Assembly (NCBI GenBank): GCA_964511215.1
Contig: CAZEER010000004.1
Span: 6,150 to 70,149 of the forward strand
DNA length: 64,000 nucleotides
Direction: 5' to 3'
Source of the DNA: CAZEER01 sp964511215
Lineage (GTDB): Bacteria > Fidelibacterota > Marinisomatia > Marinisomatales > UBA1611
Both the position numbers and the translations under genes were made by a program. Below are positions 35,108-43,819 of this stretch, piece after piece; position 1 is the stretch's first letter; each line of letters begins with the position of its first letter. The notes beneath the pieces were generated by a model that did no database searches, had not been told where the DNA came from, and worked only from the letters and a program-made list of their open reading frames with translations.

Positions 35108-37147
35108 TGAATCAAATTACAGAATCATCGCAATTAAATAATTTAAAATATATAAATACTACTCCTGAATTGACCCTGGGTGACTATCTAATTATAGCCC
35201 GTATTCATTTTAAAAAGATTTTTTTTATATCTCTTTTAGGACTCTTTTATGGGATATACTACACTTATACAGTTTTACCAAATTATAGAGCTACTGCAAC
35301 AGTTATGATAAGAGAAAAACCTGGTGCAAATATGATTATGGATATGACAGGTAATAGTAACAACAATAGGATGACTAATGTGATACAATTAATCACTTCT
35401 AGAGCCTTAGCAAAGGAAGTGGTAAAATATTATTGGAATTCCCATCGTAGAAATAATATGCATTTATTTGGAACAAGAAAATTCTATCCAAAAGGAGAGC
35501 GGTATAGGAGAATAGTTAGAGAAATTATTACCCTTGGTCTTTATGATCCATCAGCAGACAAGCCATTGAAGCATGACGAAGAATACACTAATGCTATAGG
35601 GGATACCTATGCTGGTAGAATAATTGGTGGTTTAAATGTGCATAATAGAAGGGGTACGAATATTATTGAAATTACATACAATAGTATTAATGCTGATGAG
35701 GCAAAAAGGTTAGCAAATACTATTGCTCGAACGTATGTACGAATGGACAAAGAATGGACTAGCAAGAACTCAATAAAATCTGTTGAATTTTTAGATTCAC
35801 TTCTTAGCATACAGGAAAAAGAAATTAAATCTTCTGATCAGAAGATTAGAGACTTTATGGTAGAAAATAATATGTTTAGTCTTGAGAGTGATGTTAGTTC
35901 AATTGTTAGCCAATTAAATAATTTTGAATCTGAGCGATACAAACAAGATTCAGAAATAAATATTCGTAAGGAAAAAATAGGAATTTTAGAATCAAAACTT
36001 ACTGAGAGAGAAAAATCTCTTGCTGATCAATTAACGAATAATATTAATATTCAATTGACATCACTAAGAATGGAGATTGGAAGGTTAGAGACACAGATTG
36101 TTCAGAATAAAAATATTTATGGAGATGAACACGCTCTTATAATCGAATTAAAACAAAAATTAGAAAGTCTTAAAATAGAATTGGACGACAAGGTTAATTT
36201 ATTGATTGCCCAAGGTATTACAGTGCAAGATCCATTGCAAGCTAGGCAGATCATCATAGCACAACTTTTAAATTTAGAATCTGAGATTGAGGGTTTTCAA
36301 TTAAGAAAATTTGAAATCAATCAAATGATAGAATTGTTTAATAAAAAATTAAATACTCTTCCTGATAAGCAAATGGAACTTGCAAGGTTAAATCGCGATA
36401 CTGAAATATTAAATCAGAATTATGGTTACTTAAGACAGAAATTGGAAGAAGCTAAACTAAATTTAGTAGCCCAAGTAGGCGACGCGCAATTTCTTGATTC
36501 TGCAAAAATACCAAGTCGCCCATCAAGTCCAAATCATAGAAAGAATATACTTGCGGGTCTTGGTATAGCATTCTTTTTGAGTCTGATCATTGTGTTTATA
36601 ATTGAATTTCTTGATAATACACTAAAAACAATAGATGAGATAGAAAAATATAATTTAACTGTTTTAGGAATTATTCCCTCTATTGGTAATGCAGATACAA
36701 TAAAGCGGAAAAACTTTTTATTCTGGAGGTCTAAATCAAGTAGCAATAAGGGAATAAAAAGAAGACTAATTACCAGAGAAGATCCAAAATCTCCAGTCGC
36801 TGAAGCATATCGCAGTTTGCGGACAAATATGCTTTATTCATCATCTGGAGAAATTAAATCTTTATTGGTATCAAGTGCGGGACCTGGAGAAGGCAAAACG
36901 ACTACCGTTGCAAACCTGGCAATTACATATGCAAATCTAGGGAAGAGAACTTTATTAGTGGATACAGATTTGCNNNNNNNNNNNNNNNNNNNNNNNNNNN
37001 NNNNNNNNNNNNNNNNNNNNNNNNNNNNNNNNNNNNNNNNNNNNNNNNNNNNNNNNNNNNNNNNNNNNNNNNNAGAGTAGCTATGGATCATATTATTACT
37101 ATTACTACCATCAATATTATCATTACTATGGTAGCAACAAAGAATAA
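35107..37147 (+). CDS. wzc: Wzz/Wzc-type chain-length regulator and BY tyrosine kinase, broken by a gap
   Basis: Inner-membrane protein with two membrane helices (about 37-57 and 480-503) flanking a long periplasmic coiled-coil Wzz domain, then a cytoplasmic bacterial tyrosine kinase. Walker A is SSAGPGEGKTTT (589-600) and Walker A' is LLVDTDL just before the 100-N gap. After the gap the correct frame resumes at 37076 (one base shifted). It ends at 37147 with a Tyr-rich tail holding 11 Tyr in 23 codons, the autophosphorylation cluster of this family. The Walker B region and about 150 residues of kinase domain are missing from the assembly. Substrate of the neighbouring PHP phosphatase. Confidence 0.87.
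36974..37073. other. scaffold gap, 100 N, inside the tyrosine kinase gene
   Basis: Exactly 100 undetermined bases. Reading straight through ends the protein at once (TAG at 37078), while the +1 frame encodes the expected Tyr cluster. The true length must therefore be a multiple of 3 and, judged by family architecture, several hundred bases. Confidence 0.95.
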
Positions 37148-37228
37148 ATTTTTCTTTTCTATATAATCTACTCCATAGCTGCTCACGATAAGCGATTGAT
37201 AATATTTCAATATAAAAACATATAGAAA

Positions 37229-38890
37229 ATGAGTATCAAAGATAAAAAAGCATTAATTAAAAAATCAAATTCCTTACTATCATGGGTTCTAACACAAAGG
37301 CAAATTTGTGACCTAGAACTCTTAATGAATGGTGGATTCTTTCCATTAAATGGTTTTATGGATCAAAATGAATATAAGTCTGTTATTAAAGACATGCGTT
37401 TGACTGACGGATCTCTATGGCCAATTCCGATTACTTTAGATGTAAATACTTTATTCGCGGAAAAAATTGATAAAGGACAAGAAATTGTACTACGAGATCA
37501 AGAAGGATTTCCTTTAGCTATTTTAAAAATTAATGATAAATGGAAGCCTGATTTACAAAGAGAGGCAGATTTAGTTTATGAAACTAGAGATTCTGATCAT
37601 CCTGGAGTAGACTATCTTTTAAACGTTTCTAATCCGGTTTATGTTGGAGGGAAGCTTGAGCGCATATCTTATCCTCGTCATTATGATTATACCATTTATA
37701 GGCATAATCCAGAACAAATAAAAAATATTTTTAATTCATTAGGATGGGAAAAAGTAGTGGCCTTTCAAACAAGAAACCCATTACACAAGGCCCATATTGA
37801 GCTCACGAAAAGAGCGATGAAAGAATTAAATGCATTTTTACTTATTCACCCCGTTGTAGGTATGACAAAACCTGGTGATGTTGACCATTATACGCGAGTA
37901 AGATGTTATAAGCATGTTATGAATGAGTATCAAGAAAATTCTGCGATATTAAGTCTCCTAGAGTTGGCAATGAGAATGGCTGGACCTAGAGAAGCAGTTT
38001 GGCATGCATTAATTAGAAAAAATTATGGATGCACTCATATGATAGTGGGAAGAGATCACGCTGGTCCTGGATCTGATAGTAAAGGTAAACCATTTTATGG
38101 TCCATATGATGCGCAAGACCTTTTATTAAAGTATCAGGATGAAATAGGCATAGTAATGGTACCTTTTAAATTTATGGTTTATGTCACTGAGAGTGATTCT
38201 TATGAAGCAATTGATGATATAGATGAAAAAGTTGACTATAATACAATTTCTGGTACAGGATTACGACAATTATTAGATGATGGTAAAGAAATCCCTGAAT
38301 GGTTCACATACTCGAATGTTGCTAAAGAATTACAAGCATCATATCCACCTTTGGAAAAACGAGGTTTGACTATCTTTTTTACTGGATTATCCGGATCAGG
38401 AAAATCAACTCTTGCCAATGGATTATTAGTAAAACTGTTAGAACAAGGTAAACGACCAGTTACTTTACTCGATGGGGATATTGTCAGAACACATCTTTCC
38501 AGTGAATTAGGTTTTTCAAAAGAACATCGTTCATTAAATGTCCAAAGAATAGGTTTTGTAGCAAGTGAGATTACTAAAAATTGTGGCATTGCAATATGTG
38601 CACCTATAGCACCCTATGCACTGGATAGAAAATTAAATAGAGAATTAATTTCACAAGTTGGAGGGTTTATAGAAGTTTACGTTAATACACCCATAGAAAA
38701 GTGTGAAGAACGTGACTCAAAAGGGTTATATGCATTGGCTAGGAAAGGTGTTATAAAGGAGTTTACAGGCATATCAGATCCATATGAAGAGCCAATTGAT
38801 CCAGAAATAATGGTTAATTCTAGTGGCATTCCACCTGAAGAATTAGTTAATGAAATATTCACTAGAATACAACAATTAGGATATATCTAA
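37229..38890 (+). CDS. sat/cysC: bifunctional ATP sulfurylase / APS kinase
   Basis: 553 residues. The first 375 or so form the sulfurylase, with an N-terminal PUA-like domain and the catalytic motifs QTRNPLHKAH and GRDHAGPG. The rest is an APS kinase with P-loop GLSGSGKST (about 386-394) and DGDIVRTHLSSELGFSKEHR. Together they turn sulfate and ATP into PAPS, the donor for sulfotransferases. Both active sites look intact. Location between the export kinase and the ABC exporter suggests PAPS for sulfating the glycan, but no sulfotransferase is visible here. Sulfur assimilation is the alternative. Confidence 0.93.
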   Translation: MSIKDKKALIKKSNSLLSWVLTQRQICDLELLMNGGFFPLNGFMDQNEYKSVIKDMRLTDGSLWPIPITLDVNTLFAEKIDKGQEIVLRDQEGFPLAILKINDKWKPDLQREADLVYETRDSDHPGVDYLLNVSNPVYVGGKLERISYPRHYDYTIYRHNPEQIKNIFNSLGWEKVVAFQTRNPLHKAHIELTKRAMKELNAFLLIHPVVGMTKPGDVDHYTRVRCYKHVMNEYQENSAILSLLELAMRMAGPREAVWHALIRKNYGCTHMIVGRDHAGPGSDSKGKPFYGPYDAQDLLLKYQDEIGIVMVPFKFMVYVTESDSYEAIDDIDEKVDYNTISGTGLRQLLDDGKEIPEWFTYSNVAKELQASYPPLEKRGLTIFFTGLSGSGKSTLANGLLVKLLEQGKRPVTLLDGDIVRTHLSSELGFSKEHRSLNVQRIGFVASEITKNCGIAICAPIAPYALDRKLNRELISQVGGFIEVYVNTPIEKCEERDSKGLYALARKGVIKEFTGISDPYEEPIDPEIMVNSSGIPPEELVNEIFTRIQQLGYI

Positions 38891-39035
38891 TAATATTATT
38901 TAAAAAAATTATTATGGAATTTTTTTTTCCTTTAGCAAAAGGTCTAGAAAAAATCTATAGATGAGTCATATATCAAGTTAATAATAAACACAGTAGAGAC
39001 AGAGTTAACTGAATACTAAAACATCAAAGTGGGAT

Positions 39036-39860
39036 TTGGTTATCACCTCTAAAAGAGGTTGGTTTAATCTTGATCTAAGAGGTGTATGGGATTATCGTGA
39101 TTTAATTCTACTATTGGTTCATAGAGATATCATTTCACAATATAAGCAAACAGTTTTGGGACCAATATATTTTATGTTGACTCCCATTGTTGGTACAATG
39201 ATTAATACCCTAATTTTTGGAAAAATTGCAAAACTTTCGACAGATGGTATACCACAGTTTCTTTTTTATATGTCGGGTAATCTATTCTGGAGCTATTTTT
39301 CAACTTGCTTGGGCGCTGGGAAATCGGTTTTTCAATCTAATGTTAATTTATTTTCCCAAGTATATTTTCCTCGCTTATGTATTCCCATTTCTCAAAATAT
39401 AAGTGCCCTGTTTAAACTTTCTATGCAATGTATAGTTTTTATTGGAATCTATATTTATTTTATAAAACTTGGGTCAAATATGATACCTTCATTTGGAATT
39501 ATTCTCTTACCTATACTTATGCTTCAGTGTAGTTTACTTGGTTTAGGTACGGGTATCCTCATGTCATCTTTTACAGTAAGGTACAGAGATCTGAATTTCA
39601 TTTATAATTTTATTACGCAATTTTGGATGTATATCAGTCCAGTAGTATATCCAATGTCAGTTATACCTGATAAATGGCGTTATATTATGAGCTTTAATCC
39701 AATGGTTGGTATTATAGAAACAGCTCGACAACTTATTTTTGGGACCAGTTCATTAGAGTATATATATATTATAAATGGTCTGATCACTACTTCATTTTTA
39801 GTTATCATAGGATTATTAATATTTAACCGGGTTGAGAAAACATTTGTTGATACTATTTAA
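39036..39860 (+). CDS. wzm: polysaccharide ABC exporter permease (Wzm/ABC-2)
   Basis: 274-residue integral membrane protein with six hydrophobic segments and the ABC-2 family pattern LLVHRDIISQYKQTVLGPIYFMLTPI near the N-terminus and YISPVVYPMSVIP...YIMSFNPMVGIIETARQLIFG near the C-terminus. It forms the channel that moves lipid-linked O-antigen or capsule chains across the inner membrane. The start is TTG. It is directly followed (no gap) by its ATPase gene. Confidence 0.93.
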   Translation: MVITSKRGWFNLDLRGVWDYRDLILLLVHRDIISQYKQTVLGPIYFMLTPIVGTMINTLIFGKIAKLSTDGIPQFLFYMSGNLFWSYFSTCLGAGKSVFQSNVNLFSQVYFPRLCIPISQNISALFKLSMQCIVFIGIYIYFIKLGSNMIPSFGIILLPILMLQCSLLGLGTGILMSSFTVRYRDLNFIYNFITQFWMYISPVVYPMSVIPDKWRYIMSFNPMVGIIETARQLIFGTSSLEYIYIINGLITTSFLVIIGLLIFNRVEKTFVDTI

Positions 39861-41171
39861 ATGTCTGATCCAGTGATACATATTCAAAATCTTTATAAGG
39901 AATACCGCTTAGGTACCATAGGCTATGGAACTCTTAGGGAAGATTTAGAGAGCTTTTGGGCAAAATTGCGGGGTAAAAAAGACCCCAATTCAATTATAAA
40001 TAAATCAGAAAATAATCTAATTAATTCCCAAGATCATATACTTGCACTGAATAATATTAATCTTAAGGTTAATAAAGGAGAGCGTTTAGGTATAATAGGG
40101 AAAAATGGTGCTGGGAAAACAACTCTATTAAAAATTTTATCAAGAATTGCTTCCCCCACAAGTGGAAAAGTAAAAATTAAAGGACGTGTAGCGAGTTTAA
40201 TTGCTGTTGGTACCGGATTTCATCCTGAACTTACAGGTAGAGAAAATATTTATCTTAATGGTACAATTCTTGGATTAAAAAAAAGAGAGATTAAAAAACG
40301 TTTTGATGAAATAATTGAGTTTTCAGGTGTTGAAAAATTTATTGATACACCTGTAAAGCGTTATTCTTCAGGCATGCATATACGCCTTGGGTTTGCGGTT
40401 GCAGCCCATTTAGAACCAGATTTATTAATAATTGATGAAATTCTTGCAGTTGGAGATGCAGATTTTCAAAAAAAAGCTATAGGGAAAATAAAGGATATAA
40501 ATAGAAAAGATGGAAGGACAGTGCTATTTGTTAGCCATAATATGAAGGCAATCGCCAATTTATGTAACAAAGTAATATTTTTAGAAAAAGGTAAGATTAA
40601 AGATATTGGAACACCTAAACAAATAATACAGTCGTATTTAAATAATAATAGAAATAAAACAAAATATTTTAATGAAATAGATATATCAAATGTGCCCCAA
40701 AAAGGCAATGGTTCTGTAACCATTCAAAAAATAATGTTGATTGGAGATGATCAGGCAAAAAGTAATTTTGACATAAATGAAAATATAAAAATTCAGATTG
40801 ATTACTATAATAAAATAGAGGGGAATAAACTATGTGTATATATTCAAGTTCTTAATAAAAATGAAGAAATTGTATATGCATCTGGAAATTTAAGATCTAT
40901 CACTACTGGGAATGATAAATGGTTTGATAAGCCCCATCCAAAAGGAATGTATCAAACATTTTGTCTTATTCCAGGAAATTTTTTAAATAGTGGAGAGTAT
41001 AATATATCTGTATTTATTCAATCTAATATAATAGAACATGCAGCGTTATCTGGTCCAATAATAAAATTAATAATAACAGATGAATTAGGTTCTATAAGCG
41101 AATTAAACCAAGAATGGCCCGGATATATTAGAAAAAAAATAATTTGGAAAACTAATCGTTTATCTAATTAA
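39861..41171 (+). CDS. wzt: polysaccharide ABC exporter ATPase with C-terminal Wzt domain
   Basis: 436 residues. The ATPase part (about 1-260) has Walker A GKNGAGKTT (80-88), an ABC signature in the form YSSGM, Walker B LLIIDEILAVGD and the H-loop SHN. The C-terminal part (about 270-436, KGNGSVTIQKIML...) is a beta-sandwich Wzt_C domain that binds the finished glycan end in O9a/O8-type systems. Such coupling implies that chains carry a terminal modification. Adjacent to its permease. Confidence 0.94.
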   Translation: MSDPVIHIQNLYKEYRLGTIGYGTLREDLESFWAKLRGKKDPNSIINKSENNLINSQDHILALNNINLKVNKGERLGIIGKNGAGKTTLLKILSRIASPTSGKVKIKGRVASLIAVGTGFHPELTGRENIYLNGTILGLKKREIKKRFDEIIEFSGVEKFIDTPVKRYSSGMHIRLGFAVAAHLEPDLLIIDEILAVGDADFQKKAIGKIKDINRKDGRTVLFVSHNMKAIANLCNKVIFLEKGKIKDIGTPKQIIQSYLNNNRNKTKYFNEIDISNVPQKGNGSVTIQKIMLIGDDQAKSNFDINENIKIQIDYYNKIEGNKLCVYIQVLNKNEEIVYASGNLRSITTGNDKWFDKPHPKGMYQTFCLIPGNFLNSGEYNISVFIQSNIIEHAALSGPIIKLIITDELGSISELNQEWPGYIRKKIIWKTNRLSN

Positions 41172-41175
41172 ATGT

Positions 41176-41584
41176 ATGGAAAATAATAAAGTATTAATTA
41201 TGGGGATACCTGGTATGGTTGCTTCTCATATAATTGAGTATTTATTTAAAAAAACTGATTGGAATATTCATGGTATATCCTATTGGCATAATCTAAAGGA
41301 TTATATTGAACATTTAATTCCTAAAATAAATTCAAAGAATAGAGCCTTATTTTATTATGGTAATTTTTATGATTATTTCTCTCTTGATAATATTATAAAA
41401 GAAGTAATGCCATATTATATTTTTCACCTTGCTGGTCGAAGTTTTCCTAAAAATAGTTACGCGAATTCCTAATACCACTAAATTTCGAATGCTTTCAAGG
41501 ATGGGAATATCAAATAAACTTAGAAAAAAAATGGTTGATTTATTAACCTATTGCCTTAATAATATTAACAGAGGTTATTATTAA
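41176..41584 (+). pseudogene. internally deleted GDP-mannose-dehydratase-like SDR
   Basis: The first 98 codons (to TAA at 41470-41472) encode an SDR N-terminus (VLIMGIPGMVASHIIEYL...YIFHLAGRSFPKNS) of the GDP-mannose 4,6-dehydratase/epimerase kind, which should be about 320 residues. Right after, in the +1 frame, 41465-41584 encodes IPNTTKFRMLSRMGISNKL...MVDLLTYCLNN, resembling the C-terminal end of the same family. About 200 middle codons and the active site are gone, so the gene is a remnant with an internal deletion and frameshift. Confidence 0.72.
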
Positions 41585-41651
41585 CTAGTAAGATAGTTTT
41601 TGCGCAAAACTGTCTACATTATATTACATCAAATAAAAAAAATAAGGAATT

Positions 41652-42284
41652 ATGTTGAAAATACCAGATTATCTAAAAAAAGTAAAAGAAGTAACTCATA
41701 GTATGAAAGATTTGATAGATTTTGAAGAAGATGTAAAGGGATATTACGAAGCTGCAGAAATTACTGCCCCAATTCATTTGTCTAAAGGTAATGAGAAAGA
41801 GTTATTAGAAATTTTTCAATATGTTCATCCAGAAGATTGGGTTTTTTCATCTTGGCGAAATCATTATCATGCACTTTTACATGGTGTTGAGCCTGAAGAG
41901 TTAATGAAAGAAATTATTGATGGACGAAGTATGAGTACTAATTGTCCTTTTCCAAAATTTTACTCATCCTCAATTGTTGGGGGTATTATTCCTATTGCTG
42001 CTGGAGTAGCAAATGGGTTGAAAATGAAAAAGTCTAGAAATAGAGTATGGTGCTTTATTGGTGATATGACTTTTGAGACTGGAATTTTTTATGAGACACA
42101 TAAATATGCAACCAATTTTAATTTACCATTACAATTTGTAGTTGAAGATAATAATATGAGCACCAATTCACCAACAGATGAAACTTGGAATTATAAAAAA
42201 AGAGATGTACCAGATGATGTAATCTATTATAAATATAAGCGTGAATATCCACATCATGGCACAGGGAATTGGGTTCTCTTTTAG
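41652..42284 (+). CDS. ThDP enzyme, E1-alpha-like (PP domain), short form
   Basis: 210 residues matching the pyrophosphate-binding half of E1-alpha dehydrogenases. It has the ThDP/Mg motif G137-D-M...D166-N-N and FSSWRNHYHALLHGVEPEELMKEI, like the RxH region of 2-oxoacid dehydrogenase alpha chains. Normal E1-alpha chains are about 320-360 residues; here the C-terminal third is absent. The next gene encodes the partner Pyr-domain chain 9 bases later. Substrate unknown. No E2 or E3 gene is nearby, so a carboligase or decarboxylase role for the sugar pathway is more likely than a dehydrogenase complex. Confidence 0.8.
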   Translation: MLKIPDYLKKVKEVTHSMKDLIDFEEDVKGYYEAAEITAPIHLSKGNEKELLEIFQYVHPEDWVFSSWRNHYHALLHGVEPEELMKEIIDGRSMSTNCPFPKFYSSSIVGGIIPIAAGVANGLKMKKSRNRVWCFIGDMTFETGIFYETHKYATNFNLPLQFVVEDNNMSTNSPTDETWNYKKRDVPDDVIYYKYKREYPHHGTGNWVLF

Positions 42285-42293
42285 GTATTTAAT

Positions 42294-42830
42294 ATGAAAT
42301 ATAAAAATGAAATAGTTAAATCAATGGAATGGTTGGGAGAAAAAGAGGATACAGTTTTTATTGGGCAATCAGTAAAGTATAGTGGTAATGCTATTTTCAA
42401 TACTTTAAATACAATTCCAGATAATAAAAAAATTGAAGTACCTGTTGTTGAAGATTTACAAATGGGTCTTTCAACAGGAATGGCTTTAGAAGGATTTGTA
42501 CCTATAACATGTTACCCTAGATTTGATTTTCTTCTATTAGCTTGTAACCAACTTGTAAATCATCTTGATAAAATTGATTATATGTCAAAAGGGAACATGA
42601 CCTCAAGAGTTATAATTCGAACATCTATTGGAGCAAAAAGACCACTTGATGGAGGTATTCAACATACCCAAAATTATACTAAGGTATTCCAAGCATTATT
42701 AACTGATGTAAATGTAGTACTTCTTAATGAACCAGAAGAGATATTTCCTGCTTTTCAATTAGCGTATGAAAGAGAAGATTCAAAATCAACACTCATCGTT
42801 GAATGGGGAGATTATTATAATGAAAAATAA
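42294..42830 (+). CDS. ThDP enzyme, E1-beta/transketolase-like (Pyr domain), short form
   Basis: 178 residues corresponding to the pyrimidine-binding domain of E1-beta chains: VEDLQMGLSTGMALEGFVPITCYPRFDFLLLACNQLVNHLDK includes the Glu position that activates ThDP, then RTSIGAKRPLDGGIQHTQN. The C-terminal transketolase domain of normal beta chains (about 325 residues) is absent. With the preceding gene it makes a minimal two-chain ThDP enzyme. Confidence 0.78.
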   Translation: MKYKNEIVKSMEWLGEKEDTVFIGQSVKYSGNAIFNTLNTIPDNKKIEVPVVEDLQMGLSTGMALEGFVPITCYPRFDFLLLACNQLVNHLDKIDYMSKGNMTSRVIIRTSIGAKRPLDGGIQHTQNYTKVFQALLTDVNVVLLNEPEEIFPAFQLAYEREDSKSTLIVEWGDYYNEK

Positions 42831-42842
42831 GGTAGGCTCGTA

Positions 42843-43766
42843 ATGTCAGCAGATAACAAAACAAAAAAAACTATCATTACTTTAAGGCGCCAAAAGAATG
42901 AAAGGATAAATACTGTACTTATTACTGCGTATGATTATCCTCAGGCTTTGTTGGCAGACCAAGCTGGTGTTGATATTATTTTAGTTGGAGACTCTATGGG
43001 TATGACCACGCTAGGATATAAAACTACAATACCAGTTACAATGGATGCAATGATTCTACATTCAGAAGCAGTTGCACGTGGGGCAAAAAATGCTTTTTTA
43101 ATAGGAGATATGCCATTTATGTCTTACCAACCATCTAATCAGATTGCTATTGAAAATGCTGGCAGATTTATCGAATCTGGTATGGATTGTGTAAAAGTTG
43201 AAGGCGCTATGATTAATAGAATTGAAGCTATTTGTAATTCTGGTATTATGGTTATGAGTCATTTAGGGTTAACACCACATACTAGGGCAAAACTTGGGGG
43301 ATATAGAGTACAAGGTAAGACAGCAAAAACAACTGAAATTATTCTTGAACAAGCACTAGCTCTACAAGATGCAGGTTGTTCATTTTTGTTACTTGAAGCA
43401 ATGCCTGTTGAATCTGCAGATTACATAACAAAAAAACTGGATATCCCTGTTTATGGTATTGGTGCAGGTGATAAAGTTGATGGACAATTAGTAATAATGC
43501 ATGATCTGATAGGAATGTTTTGGGAATTTAAATCGAAGTTTGTAAAAAGATATTGCGAAGCTGGTGAAATAATAGAAAAAGCATTAGAAGAGTATTCGAA
43601 TGACGTAAGGGAAGGCAAGTTTCCAACAAAAGAGAATTTTTATGCAATTAAAGAAGAAGAACTAGAAAAACTTTTAGGCGATTCAAGTTGGAAATATGAA
43701 AAATTAAGAGTAGAGAATCTTGCAAAACCTGGACATAGTGTCACTCCAAAAACAGGGAAAAATTAA
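42843..43766 (+). CDS. panB: PanB-type ketopantoate hydroxymethyltransferase
   Basis: 307 residues with all expected PanB sites: Asp50-Ser51 (LVGDSMG), Asp89 (GDMPFMSYQ), Lys118 and Glu120 (VKVEGA), and the catalytic Glu185 (LLLEAMP). The family transfers a hydroxymethyl group from methylene-tetrahydrofolate to alpha-ketoisovalerate. It is about 40 residues longer at the C-terminus than E. coli PanB. There is no panC or panD nearby; it sits between two ThDP enzymes in a glycan cluster, with an AAGGTAGG ribosome site. It may be ordinary PanB, or be recruited to add a hydroxymethyl branch to a keto-sugar or keto-acid. Confidence 0.9.
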   Translation: MSADNKTKKTIITLRRQKNERINTVLITAYDYPQALLADQAGVDIILVGDSMGMTTLGYKTTIPVTMDAMILHSEAVARGAKNAFLIGDMPFMSYQPSNQIAIENAGRFIESGMDCVKVEGAMINRIEAICNSGIMVMSHLGLTPHTRAKLGGYRVQGKTAKTTEIILEQALALQDAGCSFLLLEAMPVESADYITKKLDIPVYGIGAGDKVDGQLVIMHDLIGMFWEFKSKFVKRYCEAGEIIEKALEEYSNDVREGKFPTKENFYAIKEEELEKLLGDSSWKYEKLRVENLAKPGHSVTPKTGKN

Positions 43767-43819
43767 TTTTTTATATTTCTCTATATCTGATATTTAAATC
43801 ATACATTATTCTGGATTAA

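Noticed and set aside
38236..38589. 117-codon minus-strand ORF inside the sulfurylase/APS kinase gene
   Set aside because: Antisense shadow over the conserved kinase domain.
38891..38935. AATAAT/ATTATT stem followed by a T-run after the sulfurylase gene
   Set aside because: Pure A/T stem with poor stability; not convincing as a terminator.
41176..41584. Selenocysteine readthrough to explain the truncated SDR, given the tRNA-Sec gene
   Set aside because: The stop is TAA, not TGA, and the downstream piece is in another frame with about 200 codons missing.
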